The position numbers and the translations under genes are program-made. From the NCBI GenBank assembly GCA_038329965.1, contig JBBQNN010000001.1, positions 73,818 to 137,817 on the forward strand: a stretch of DNA of 64,000 nt, in the 5' to 3' direction. Shown one piece after another: positions 52,894 to 61,214 of the stretch. Each line of letters starts with the position of its first letter. Positions within the stretch are counted from its first letter, which is position 1. The notes beneath the pieces are model-generated. The model had not been told where the DNA came from, did not search any database, and saw only the letters and a program-made list of their open reading frames with translations. Source of the DNA: QHCA01 sp003244095. GTDB lineage: Bacteria; Actinomycetota; Actinomycetes; Mycobacteriales; QHCA01.

Positions 52894-52919
52894 ATAGGAA
52901 AGATCATACGGCTATACCA
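52894..52919. promoter_or_regulatory. Inverted repeat in the kamA-kdd divergent region
   Basis: GTATAG (52894-52899) and CTATAC (52914-52919) form a perfect inverted repeat with a 14-base centre in an unusually AT-rich island. It lies 39 bases upstream of the kamA start and 57 bases upstream of kdd. It is a likely regulator site or a pair of opposing -10 elements. Confidence 0.4.
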
Positions 52920-52975
52920 CTCCGCAGCCGAAGGATTTCCGGTAATCTGAGACTAGAGCGACAGGAACTGACAGA

Positions 52976-54052
52976 ATGGAGCATACTCCGATGACGCCCG
53001 CGACACGGGTCCGTACCGTCTCCTCGCCGGTCGGTCTGCATCGCGTCATCTCACCGGCCGGCGTGCTCCCGCAGTCGGCCGACCAACTCGATGCCTCTCC
53101 CCAGCTCTGGCCCGACGAGGTGCGCATCTCGGTTGAGCGGCTCAATCTCGATGCAGCCTCGTTCCGACAGTTGCGTGAGCAGTACGGCGCCGGCGAGGGC
53201 GCCGCGCTGCGGGCCGCGGTCCTCGACATCGTCCGGCGACGCGGCAAGATGCACAACCCGGTCACCGGGTCGGGTGGCATGCTGGTCGGCGTCGTCGATG
53301 AGGTGGGCCCGGAGTCGCCGCTGGGCCTGGTGGCCGGTGATCGGGTGGCGAGCCTGGTCTCCCTGACCCTGACACCCCTGGAGCTCACCGACGGGCTGGC
53401 CCGCTGGGACGGCTGCCACGAGCAGATCCCGGCCGCCGGGCACGCGATCCTCTTCGGCCGTTCGATCGCCGCCCGCCTCCCCGACGACCTCCCCGTGCCG
53501 CTGGCGCTGGCCGCCCTCGACGTGTGCGGTGCCCCCGCTCTGACCGACCGGGTGGTGCGGTCCTACGCCGATCGGGGCGGGTCACCCGCCGTCGCCGTCA
53601 TCGGCGCCGCGGGCAAGAGCGGTTCGTTGTCTCTGGCCGCGGCCCGGCGGGCCGGGGCCGGCCGGCTCGTCGGCGTCGTACCACACGAGGCCGAGGCCGC
53701 GGCCCTGCGCGCCGCCGGCGTGGCCGATCAGGTCGTGCTGGCCGACGCGCGCGACCCAGCCGGCCTGGCGGCGGCGATCGGCGAGCCGGTGGACGTCACG
53801 GTGGTCTGCGTGGACGTGCCCGGGTGCGAGGGCGGGGCGATCTTGTCGACCGTCGCCGGTGGCACCGTGCTGTTCTTCTCGATGGCCACGTCGTTCACGG
53901 CTGCGGCACTGAGCGCCGAGGGGCTGGCCGCCGACGTGACCATGCTGGTCGGCAACGGATACGTGCCGGGGCATGCCGATCTCGCCCTGCGGTTGGTCCG
54001 CGAGGAGCCTGGCGTGGCCGGCCTGTTCGCGGCGCGGCTGGCCGCTCCGTGA
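52976..54052 (+). CDS. kdd: L-erythro-3,5-diaminohexanoate dehydrogenase
   Basis: Kdd oxidatively deaminates 3,5-diaminohexanoate to 5-amino-3-oxohexanoate with NAD(P)+. The 358-residue protein has the N-terminal RVTSSPVGLHRVISPAG-like start, GKMHNPVTGSGGMLVGVV and a Rossmann fold with AVIGAAGKSGSLSLAAARRAGAGR. Its position beside kamA, kamD, kamE and kal supports the specific assignment. ATG at 52976 follows AGGAA; ATG at 52991 is possible. The amidohydrolase gene follows after 73 bases. Confidence 0.88.
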   Translation: MEHTPMTPATRVRTVSSPVGLHRVISPAGVLPQSADQLDASPQLWPDEVRISVERLNLDAASFRQLREQYGAGEGAALRAAVLDIVRRRGKMHNPVTGSGGMLVGVVDEVGPESPLGLVAGDRVASLVSLTLTPLELTDGLARWDGCHEQIPAAGHAILFGRSIAARLPDDLPVPLALAALDVCGAPALTDRVVRSYADRGGSPAVAVIGAAGKSGSLSLAAARRAGAGRLVGVVPHEAEAAALRAAGVADQVVLADARDPAGLAAAIGEPVDVTVVCVDVPGCEGGAILSTVAGGTVLFFSMATSFTAAALSAEGLAADVTMLVGNGYVPGHADLALRLVREEPGVAGLFAARLAAP

Positions 54053-54125
54053 AGCCCGCCGACGCAATTGCCGCCGCGGAGGCGGCATGAAACCCGCCGA
54101 CGTCAGTCGTCTCCGCGGATGCAGC

Positions 54126-55667
54126 ATGAATACGGTCCTCTATCGCGGGGGCACGGTGCGTGCCGAGGGTGCGGCACCGGCGACCGCCATGCTGGTCGAC
54201 GGCAGCGTCATCGCCTGGGTGGGTCGCGACGATGTGGCGCCGGCGGCCGACACCGTCGTCGATCTGGCCGGTGCGCTCGTGACACCGGCTTTCGTCGACG
54301 CCCACGTGCACTGCACGGCCACGGGCTTGGCCCTGGACGGGCTCGATCTCAGCACGGCCGGCACGCTGGCCGAGGCGCTCCGGCTGCTCGAGACGCAGGT
54401 ACGCAAGGACCGCGGTGCCGCCGTACTCGGCCATGGCTGGGACGAGACGCGCTGGCCGGAGGGTCGCCCGCCGACCCGGCAGGAGGTCGACCGGGCCTCC
54501 TACGGAGGCGTCGTCTACCTGTCGCGGATCGACTCGCACTCGGCCGTCGTCTCCTCCGCCCTGCTCGCCGCCGTCCCCGGGGCCCGCGGACTGCCGGGCT
54601 TCGACGAGTCGGGCTGGCTGCGCCAGGCGGCGCACCACGCGGTACGCCGGGTCGCCCGCGAGACATTGTCGGCGGGGCAGCGGGCCGTCGCCCAACGGAC
54701 GACCCGGCGCCGGGCCGCGGAGCTGGGCATCGGCTGCCTGCACGAGATGGGCGGCCCGGACATCTCCGGCGCCGAGGACCTCCGGGCCCTGCTGACCCTG
54801 GCCAGCGAGGAGCCCGGCCCGGAGATCATCGCGTACTGGGGTGCGCTCGGGGGCATCGATGCGGCACGGGGGCTCGGGGCCGTCGGGGCGGCCGGCGACC
54901 TGTTCGTCGACGGCTCCATCGGCTCGCACACGGCGAGCGTCCATCGTCCATATGTCGACAAGGACACTTGCGGCGAGCGCTATCTCGAGCGGGCCGCGAC
55001 AGCGAAGCACATCGTGGCCTGCCTGGAGTCCGGCCTGCAGGCGGGGTTCCATGCTATCGGCGACGCCGCCATCGGCTTCCTGGTCAACGAGTGCTATGCC
55101 GATGCGGCCCTGGCGATGGGGGAGCGGTGGCCCAGCCGTACCCGCCACCGCATGGAGCACGCCGAGATGGTCGACGACCAGCTGATCGCCCGGATGGCCG
55201 AGCTCGGCATCGTGGCCAGCGTGCAGCCGGCCTTCGACGCGGCCTGGGGTGGGCGGAGCGGCATGTACGCGCGAAGGCTGGGCGTCGAGCGGGCGCTGAC
55301 GATGAACCCCCTCGCCGCGATGCAGGCCGCCGGGGTCGTGCTGGCCCTCGGCTCGGACTCGCCGGTCACTCCACTCGACCCGTGGGGGACCGTCCGGGCA
55401 GCGGTGCACCACCGCACGCCCGGCGCCGGCATCACAGCGGAGCAGGCCTTCGCCGCGCACACGACGGGTGGCTGGCGGGCGGCCGGCCGTACCGGGGAGG
55501 GCGCCCTCGCGCCCGGCGCGCCGGCGACGTTCGCGGTGTGGGCGGGCGACGCAATTGCCGCCGGAGCCACCCTGCCCGCCCTGGAGCCGCACGGCGAGCC
55601 ACCCGCGTGCCTCCGTACCGTCGTCCGCGGCGTGCCGATCCATGACCTGGAAGGAGCCCTCGGGTGA
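54126..55667 (+). CDS. YtcJ-like amidohydrolase-family metallohydrolase
   Basis: The 513-residue protein of the amidohydrolase superfamily has the metal motif VDAHVHCTATGLALDG, GHGWDETRWPEG, DGSIGSHTASV, FHAIGDAAI, RHRMEHAEMV and LGSDSPVTPLDPW, typical of YtcJ/AepA-type hydrolases of unknown substrate. ATG at 54126 is chosen; an in-frame ATG at 54087 lies in a partly duplicated stretch. It stands where other clusters carry kce and overlaps kamD by four bases, so it is translated with the lysine genes and may open a lactam or N-acyl derivative. Confidence 0.85.
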   Translation: MNTVLYRGGTVRAEGAAPATAMLVDGSVIAWVGRDDVAPAADTVVDLAGALVTPAFVDAHVHCTATGLALDGLDLSTAGTLAEALRLLETQVRKDRGAAVLGHGWDETRWPEGRPPTRQEVDRASYGGVVYLSRIDSHSAVVSSALLAAVPGARGLPGFDESGWLRQAAHHAVRRVARETLSAGQRAVAQRTTRRRAAELGIGCLHEMGGPDISGAEDLRALLTLASEEPGPEIIAYWGALGGIDAARGLGAVGAAGDLFVDGSIGSHTASVHRPYVDKDTCGERYLERAATAKHIVACLESGLQAGFHAIGDAAIGFLVNECYADAALAMGERWPSRTRHRMEHAEMVDDQLIARMAELGIVASVQPAFDAAWGGRSGMYARRLGVERALTMNPLAAMQAAGVVLALGSDSPVTPLDPWGTVRAAVHHRTPGAGITAEQAFAAHTTGGWRAAGRTGEGALAPGAPATFAVWAGDAIAAGATLPALEPHGEPPACLRTVVRGVPIHDLEGALG

Positions 55668-57241
55668 GCCAGCAGGGCAAGCTCAGACTCGACCCGCGTA
55701 CGGTCGCGAAGGCCCGCCGGCTGGCCGCCAGGGCGGCCGATCCGGTGATCGCGATGGCCCGTACCCACACCACGGTGTCGGTCGAGCGGGCCACCCTGCG
55801 CCTGGCCGGGCTGACCGGTACCGACCCGGGTTTCGCCGGCGGCGACACGCCGTGGGTCAACCGGGTCGTCGACACCGTGCGGGAGCAGGTCGGGCTGGAG
55901 CACGGGGTGGCGCTGCCGGTCTGGCACGAGTTGCGCACCGGCGGCCACGGATCCCTGGCGGACCTGGCCGAGAAGGTAGGTGCCGGCTCGGTGCGGTTCG
56001 CCCTCCCCACCGGTCGCGACGCCGACCGGGCCCGGACTGCCGCGGCCAAGGCGGTCGGGGCCGGGATCACCCGGGTCGACCGCAACCGCCGTGAGCGCGA
56101 TCGGCTCGTCAAGCGGCTCGGCGACCCGCGGCAGAAGCCCTGGATCTATCTCATCGTGGCCACCGGCGACATCTACGAAGACATCCCGCAGGCACAGGCG
56201 GCCGCCCGCGAGGGTGCCGACGTCGTCGCCGTCATCCGCTCGACCGGGCAGTCCCTTCTGGACTACGTACCCGAGGGTGCCACCCGGCAGGGCTACGCCG
56301 GCACGTATGCCACCCAGGAGAACTTCCGGCTGATGCGCGCCGCCCTCGACGAGGTCGGCGCCGAGGTCGGGCGTTATGTCAGATTGACCAACTACGCCTC
56401 CGGCCTGTGCATGCCCGAGATCGCGGCGCTGGCCGGCCTCGAGCGACTGGACATGATGCTGAACGACTCGATGTACGGCATCCTCTTCCGCGACATCAAC
56501 CCGCGCCGCACCTTCATCGACCAGCGGTTCAGCCGGATGGTGCACGCCCGGGCCGGAATCATCATCAACACCGGCGAGGACAACTACCTGACGACGGCCG
56601 ACGCCGTCGAGGCCGCTCACACGGTCACCGTCAGTCAGCTGCTCAACGAGCGCTTCGCCAAGGAGGCCGGCCTGGCCGACTGGCAGCTCGGCCTGGGCCA
56701 CGCCTTCGAGATCAACCCGGACCTGCCCGACTCCTTCCGGCTGGAGCTGGCGCACGCCCTGCTGGCCCGCGAGCTGTTCCCCGACGCCCCGCTGAAGTGG
56801 ATGCCGCCCACCAAGCACATGACCGGGGACGTGTTCCGCGGCTACCTGCTCGACGGGTTCTTCAACCTGGTCGGCGCGATGACCGGCCAGGGCATCCTGC
56901 TGGTCGGCATGATGACCGAGGCCGTGGTGACGCCGTTGCTGTCCGATCGAGACCTCGCCCTGCAGAACGTCCGCTACGTGCTCAGCGCCTGCGGTGGTCT
57001 GGCCGAGGACTTCCATCCACCGCGGGACGGCTTGATCGCCACCCGCGCCCGGCAGGTCCTGTGGGAGGCGGTCGACCTCCTCACCGACATCGCCGACGAC
57101 GGCCTGATGAACGCCATCGCCGACGGCACGTTCGGCATCACCAAGCGCCCGGTCGACGGCGGCAAGGGCCTCGACGGGGTCGTCGCGCACGCCGACGGCT
57201 ACTACAACCCCGCGGTCGAGTTGCTGGAGGCCGGCGCGTGA
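55664..57241 (+). CDS. kamD: Beta-lysine 5,6-aminomutase alpha subunit
   Basis: This large subunit of the adenosylcobalamin- and PLP-dependent aminomutase moves the 6-amino group of beta-lysine to C5. The 525-residue length is typical. Motifs include LRLDPRTVAKARRLAARAADP at the N-terminus, RSTGQSLLDYVPEGAT, TNYASGLCMPEIAAL, DSMYGILFRDINPRRTFIDQ and the C-terminal DGVVAHADGYYNP. GTG at 55664 overlaps the amidohydrolase stop, and its own stop overlaps kamE. Confidence 0.95.
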   Translation: MSQQGKLRLDPRTVAKARRLAARAADPVIAMARTHTTVSVERATLRLAGLTGTDPGFAGGDTPWVNRVVDTVREQVGLEHGVALPVWHELRTGGHGSLADLAEKVGAGSVRFALPTGRDADRARTAAAKAVGAGITRVDRNRRERDRLVKRLGDPRQKPWIYLIVATGDIYEDIPQAQAAAREGADVVAVIRSTGQSLLDYVPEGATRQGYAGTYATQENFRLMRAALDEVGAEVGRYVRLTNYASGLCMPEIAALAGLERLDMMLNDSMYGILFRDINPRRTFIDQRFSRMVHARAGIIINTGEDNYLTTADAVEAAHTVTVSQLLNERFAKEAGLADWQLGLGHAFEINPDLPDSFRLELAHALLARELFPDAPLKWMPPTKHMTGDVFRGYLLDGFFNLVGAMTGQGILLVGMMTEAVVTPLLSDRDLALQNVRYVLSACGGLAEDFHPPRDGLIATRARQVLWEAVDLLTDIADDGLMNAIADGTFGITKRPVDGGKGLDGVVAHADGYYNPAVELLEAGA

Positions 57242-58062
57242 CCCCATCCATGACTGAGCCCACGATCGTCCGGCCGTACGGTGACACCACCGACGACGGC
57301 ATGGTGCAGGTGTCCTTTACCCTCCCGGTGCCACACGACGCGCGGGCCGAGGGTGCCGCCCAGCAGTTGGCGAACAAGATGGGCATGGCGCCGGCCATGG
57401 TCGTGCACACCAAGGCGATGGGCCCCAGCTTCACCTTCTTCGTCGTCTACGGGCGGGTCAGCCACCTCGTCGACCTGTCCACAGTGGAGGTCATCGAGCG
57501 GGAGTTCACCCTCCTGACGGCGAAGGAGGTCAACCTGGCGATCCGCAAAGCCTTGCGCCGCAAGCTTGTCGTCGTCGGCGCATGCATCGGCACCGACGCG
57601 CACACCGTCGGCATCGACGCGATCCTCAACGTCAAGGGCTTCGCGGGGGAGAAGGGACTGGAGTACTACCGGGAGATCCGCGTCGTCAATCTCGGCGCGC
57701 AGGTCTTCGTACCGGAACTGGTGAGCCGAGCCCGCAAGGAGCGGGCCGACGCCGTCCTGGTGTCACAGGTGGTGACACAGAAGGACGCCCACCTGGAGAA
57801 CACCCGTGAGATGAGTGCGGCCTTCGACGCGGCGTACGACGGATCGCGGCGGCCGTTGCTCGTCGTCGGGGGACCGCGCTTCGACCCGCGGATGGCCGGG
57901 GGGCTCGGTGTCGATCACATCTTCGGCAAGGGCACGACACCGTCCGAAGTGGCCTCGTACCTCGCACATACCTTGCTATCAAAGGAACACCGCGAAGTGC
58001 GGCGATCTGCCCAGGACCCAGCGCCTGACACTCGGCGCAGTCCTGAAGGGGTCCGGCGGTGA
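57238..58062 (+). CDS. kamE: Beta-lysine 5,6-aminomutase beta subunit
   Basis: This B12-binding subunit has D-A-H122-T-V-G (DxHxxG motif), whose His coordinates cobalt, and K133 in ILNVKGFAGEKGLEYY, equivalent to the PLP lysine of clostridial KamE. 274 residues. GTG at 57238 has GGAGG seven bases upstream and overlaps the kamD stop. Together with KamD it requires adenosylcobalamin, so the pathway depends on B12. Confidence 0.95.
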   Translation: MTPSMTEPTIVRPYGDTTDDGMVQVSFTLPVPHDARAEGAAQQLANKMGMAPAMVVHTKAMGPSFTFFVVYGRVSHLVDLSTVEVIEREFTLLTAKEVNLAIRKALRRKLVVVGACIGTDAHTVGIDAILNVKGFAGEKGLEYYREIRVVNLGAQVFVPELVSRARKERADAVLVSQVVTQKDAHLENTREMSAAFDAAYDGSRRPLLVVGGPRFDPRMAGGLGVDHIFGKGTTPSEVASYLAHTLLSKEHREVRRSAQDPAPDTRRSPEGVRR

Positions 58063-58445
58063 CCGGAGAGGGCCGCGCCGGGTTGACCGTGAGCCACCGG
58101 CGTTACGTGCCCTACGCCCACGCCCACTATGCCGGCGACCTCGTCGACGGTGCGTACCTGCTCGGCCTGTTCGGCGACGTCGCCACCGAGTTGTGCATTC
58201 GCAGCGACGGTGACGAAGGGCTGTTCGCCTCCTACGACGACGTGCAGTTCCTGGCCCCGCTGCGGGCCGGCGACGTCGTGGAGGCCAGCGGCACCCTCAC
58301 CCGGATCGGCCGGCGCAGCAGGGGCGTGGAGTTCATCGCCACGGTGCTCTGCCGGGCCGCTCCCGGGCGTTCGGCATCCGCCGCGGATGTGCTGTCCGAG
58401 CCGCTGATCGTGGCCCGTGCCCGCGGAACCGTTGTCGTTCCCTGA
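58059..58445 (+). CDS. kal: 3-aminobutyryl-CoA ammonia-lyase
   Basis: This 128-residue single hotdog-fold protein begins VSHRRYVPYAHAHYAGDLVDGAY and has DDVQFLAPLRAGDVVEASGTL, the pattern of Kal, which removes ammonia from L-3-aminobutyryl-CoA to give crotonyl-CoA. GTG at 58059 overlaps the kamE stop. The enzyme that forms its substrate (Kce) is not in the window. A strong hairpin about 80 bases downstream probably ends the operon. Confidence 0.85.
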   Translation: MTGEGRAGLTVSHRRYVPYAHAHYAGDLVDGAYLLGLFGDVATELCIRSDGDEGLFASYDDVQFLAPLRAGDVVEASGTLTRIGRRSRGVEFIATVLCRAAPGRSASAADVLSEPLIVARARGTVVVP

Positions 58446-58526
58446 CGCCCATTAGCGTTTTGGCGGCCGACACGCCGGTGCCATTGAGAAATGTCAAGAT
58501 CAGTTGCGCGTTCTTCGCGAGTCTGT

Positions 58527-58557
58527 GACCTGCGGATTCGTGGGGAATCCGCAGGTC
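58527..58557. terminator. Perfect 13-bp hairpin after the kam operon
   Basis: GACCTGCGGATTC (58527-58539) and GAATCCGCAGGTC (58545-58557) pair perfectly around a five-base loop. No T-run follows. It sits 82 bases after kal and 10 bases before the -35 box of the RNA candidate, so it could be the operon terminator or a regulator site of that promoter. Confidence 0.6.
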
Positions 58558-58567
58558 AGCGCGGGTG

Positions 58568-58598
58568 TTGACAACTCCTCCCGGTCGCTGGGTAGCGT
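58568..58598 (+). promoter_or_regulatory. Promoter of the RNA candidate
   Basis: TTGACA (58568-58573) is a perfect -35 box, followed after 19 bases by TAGCGT (58593-58598), a TAnnnT -10 box. The spacer is long. Transcription would start at about 58604, in a stretch without a ribosome site or plausible protein. Confidence 0.55.
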
Positions 58599-58603
58599 GC
58601 AAG

Positions 58604-58897
58604 GGTTCCATTTGGGAGACGCCTGGGAGCGGCCTTCGTCGAATCTTCGAGCTGGGCCGCGGCGCTTGCGCCGCGATGGCCAGGTCCAGCCACGCAGACT
58701 TCAGCGGCGCAGGCTTCTTGCGGGTGATCAGGGGGGTGCGCGACACCTGCGAACGACGGCCGGCCAGTAGACAACGGCACGATGCCCGCAGCCGGCGAGC
58801 ATCGGATCGGTCCGAAGGACGGTCGCGTTCGACGGAGGCACCCCACCACCCCATGTGTGGACCACGAGCTAGGGGCGCGGCGAGTAGCCGCGCCCCT
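58604..58897 (+). ncRNA. Candidate structured non-coding RNA (about 294 nt)
   Basis: A 495-base gap between kal and lnt holds a complete transcription unit: promoter at 58568-58598, a body without protein-like frames, and the terminator hairpin GGGGCGCGGC-GAGTA-GCCGCGCCCC (58872-58896). The 5' end (GGGTTCCATTTGGG) can pair with the 3' end before the terminator (CCCCATGTGTGGACC), giving a closed long-rod fold. A GCGGCG-CTTG-CGCCGC hairpin lies inside. It matches no RNase P, tmRNA or SRP signature that I can see. Size and closed ends recall Ms1 or 6S-type polymerase-binding RNAs, but that is inference. Confidence 0.6.
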
Positions 58898-58940
58898 GCC
58901 GTGTGCGGGCACCCCATTAGCCTGAGGCTTCGGCTTCGGG

Positions 58941-60458
58941 ATGGAAGGTGACCGCGTGCGAGGTGGTGTCCGGGTCGTTGCCGGGGCACTGCTCGGTGGT
59001 GCGCTCGTCCTCGCCTTCCCGCCGTTCGGCGCCTGGCCGCTGGCCGTGCTCGCGCTCGCCGGGCTGGCCCTGTTGTTGCGGCAGGTCCGGCCGCTGCTCG
59101 GAGCGGCGGTCGGCATGGCGTTCGGTTTGGGATTCTTTCTGCCGCTGCTGCACTGGAGCGGCATCTACGTCGGCGCCCTGCCGTGGGTCCTGCTGTCGAT
59201 CTCTCAGGCGGCGTTCGTGGCGGCCTTCGGCGCCCTCGCCGGGCCGGTGAGCCGGCTGGCCGGCTGGCCGCTCTGGCTGGCGGCCCTGTGGACGGCCCAG
59301 GAGGCGATGCGGTCGCGGCTGCCCTTCGGCGGCTTCCCGTGGGGCCGGCTGGCCTTCAGCCAGGCTGACGCGCCGACGGTACGGCTGGCCGCGCTGGGCG
59401 GCGCGCCCCTGGTGACGTTCGCCGTGGCGCTGGCCGGCGGCCTCCTGGCATACGCGGCCTGCGCGACCGCCCGGCGCCGGGCGGTCCCGGCGGTCGGCAC
59501 GGCGACTGCGGCCGTCCTGGTCGTGCTCAGCGGCCTGGCGGTGGGGCTGACGCCCGCTGCCGGGCCCGCGGTGACGGTGGCTCTCGTGCAGGGCAACGTG
59601 CCGCGGTTGGGCCTGGACTTCAATGCCCAGCGCTCGGCGGTCCTGCGCAATCACGTCAACGCGACGATCTCCCTCGCGGCGCAGGTGCGGGCGGGGCGGG
59701 CAGCACAGCCCGACCTGGTCATCTGGCCGGAGAACGCCTCCGACATCGACCCCTTCAGCGACCCGGACGCGGGCCGGCTCATCGACACGGCGGTGAGCGC
59801 GATCGGGGTTCCCGTACTCGTGGGAGCCGTGCTCGACGGCCCCGGGCGGGGCCTGTCGAACACCGGCATCGTCTGGGATCCGCAGGACGGCGCGGGTCAG
59901 CGCTACATCAAGCGGCACCCGGTTCCGTTCGGGGAGTACATCCCGCTGCGGCCGATCTCACGGAAGTTCTCCTCCGATGTCGACCGGGTGTCCCGCGACT
60001 TCATCGGCGGTCGCCGGCCCGGCGTCCTCGACGTCGGGCCGGCCCGGGTCGGTGACGTCCACTGCTTAGAGGTGGCCTACGACAGCATCGTGCGCGACAC
60101 CGTGACCCGCGGCGCCGACGTACTGGTGGTGCAGACCAACAACGCGACCTTCGGGCGTTCGGGAGAGACCACTCAACAGCTGGCCATGGGGCGGGTCCGG
60201 GCGGTCGAGTACGGGCGCACCGTGCTGGTGGCGGCCACCAGCGGGATCAGTGCCATCGTGGCTCCGGACGGGCGCGTAGTGGTCCGGTCGAAGGTCTTCA
60301 CGCGGGATCTTCTGGTGCGGTCGGTACGTTTGTCCAAGAGTCGCACCTGGGCAAGTCGGGTGGGAGCACTACCTGAATGGCTGCTGACCCTGATCGCGCT
60401 GGCCGCGCTGGCCCGCGCGACGATGACGACCTGGCGGGACCGGAGGAGAGGCCGATGA
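58941..60458 (+). CDS. lnt: Apolipoprotein N-acyltransferase
   Basis: Lnt adds the third acyl chain to lipoproteins at the membrane. The 505-residue protein has about six to eight membrane segments in residues 10-215 and a nitrilase-like domain with the Glu-Lys-Cys triad: E264 in WPENAS, K324 in YIKRHPVPFGEY, C375 in VHCLEVAYD. The last motif has Leu where Phe or Tyr is usual. ATG at 58941. The stop overlaps the ppm1 start (ATGA). The lnt-ppm1 order matches the fused mycobacterial Ppm1 protein, here as two genes. Confidence 0.94.
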   Translation: MEGDRVRGGVRVVAGALLGGALVLAFPPFGAWPLAVLALAGLALLLRQVRPLLGAAVGMAFGLGFFLPLLHWSGIYVGALPWVLLSISQAAFVAAFGALAGPVSRLAGWPLWLAALWTAQEAMRSRLPFGGFPWGRLAFSQADAPTVRLAALGGAPLVTFAVALAGGLLAYAACATARRRAVPAVGTATAAVLVVLSGLAVGLTPAAGPAVTVALVQGNVPRLGLDFNAQRSAVLRNHVNATISLAAQVRAGRAAQPDLVIWPENASDIDPFSDPDAGRLIDTAVSAIGVPVLVGAVLDGPGRGLSNTGIVWDPQDGAGQRYIKRHPVPFGEYIPLRPISRKFSSDVDRVSRDFIGGRRPGVLDVGPARVGDVHCLEVAYDSIVRDTVTRGADVLVVQTNNATFGRSGETTQQLAMGRVRAVEYGRTVLVAATSGISAIVAPDGRVVVRSKVFTRDLLVRSVRLSKSRTWASRVGALPEWLLTLIALAALARATMTTWRDRRRGR

Positions 60459-61210
60459 GCGAGACGCCACTGGGCGAGGTGCTGGTCGTCGTGCCGACCT
60501 ACGACGAAGCCGACAACATCGGTTCGATCACCGCCCGGCTGCGCCGGGCGGTTCCATCGGCCCACCTGTTGATCGTCGACGATGCCAGCCCTGACGGCAC
60601 CGGTGAGATCGCCGACGGGCTCGCCGCTGACGACGAGCAGGTCCATGTCCTGCATCGGTCGGGCAAGCTGGGCCTCGGCGCCGCATACCTCGCGGGCTTC
60701 GGGTGGGCGCAGCAGCACGGCTACGACGTGGTCGTCGAGATGGATGCCGACGGCTCGCATGCCCCCGAGGAGTTGCCGCGCCTGCTGACCGCGCTGCGCG
60801 ATGCCGATCTGGTGCTCGGCAGCCGGTGGGTCGAGGGGGGTCAGGTTCGCAACTGGCCCCGGTCGCGCCTGCTGCTCTCCCGTACTGCCAACACCTACGC
60901 CCGCACGTCGCTGCGCCTGCCGTTGCGTGACTCGACCGCTGGCTATCGCGCCTATCGCCGGCGGGTGCTCGACGCCCTGCCGCTCGACGAGGTGTCCTCC
61001 CAGGGCTACTGCTTCCAGATCGAGCTTGCCTGGCGCACCTGGCTGGCCGGGTTCGAGGTGGCCGAAGTGCCGATCACCTTCACCGAGCGGGAGCAGGGCC
61101 ACAGCAAGATGAGCCGGCAGATCGTCGTCGAGGCGTTGCACCGGGTGACCTACTGGGGGCTGCGAAGCCGGCTGCGCGGGGTGCGCCGGCAGGACCTGAT
61201 TGCGAGGTAG
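60455..61210 (+). CDS. ppm1: Polyprenol monophosphomannose synthase
   Basis: This GT2 enzyme transfers mannose from GDP-mannose to polyprenol phosphate at the inner membrane face, supplying mannolipid and O-mannosylation pathways. The 251-residue catalytic domain has VVVPTYDEADNIG, VDDASPDGTG, the DxD motif MDADGSH, GSRWVEGG and DSTAGYRAYRR. It has no membrane segment. ATG at 60455 overlaps the lnt stop; fxsA begins five bases after its own stop, so the three form one operon. Confidence 0.95.
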   Translation: MSETPLGEVLVVVPTYDEADNIGSITARLRRAVPSAHLLIVDDASPDGTGEIADGLAADDEQVHVLHRSGKLGLGAAYLAGFGWAQQHGYDVVVEMDADGSHAPEELPRLLTALRDADLVLGSRWVEGGQVRNWPRSRLLLSRTANTYARTSLRLPLRDSTAGYRAYRRRVLDALPLDEVSSQGYCFQIELAWRTWLAGFEVAEVPITFTEREQGHSKMSRQIVVEALHRVTYWGLRSRLRGVRRQDLIAR

Positions 61211-61214
61211 TCCG

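Noticed and set aside
58565..58951. 128-codon plus-strand frame in the RNA candidate
   Set aside because: Arg/Ser-rich with no protein character, no ribosome site, and it crosses a terminator hairpin into lnt.
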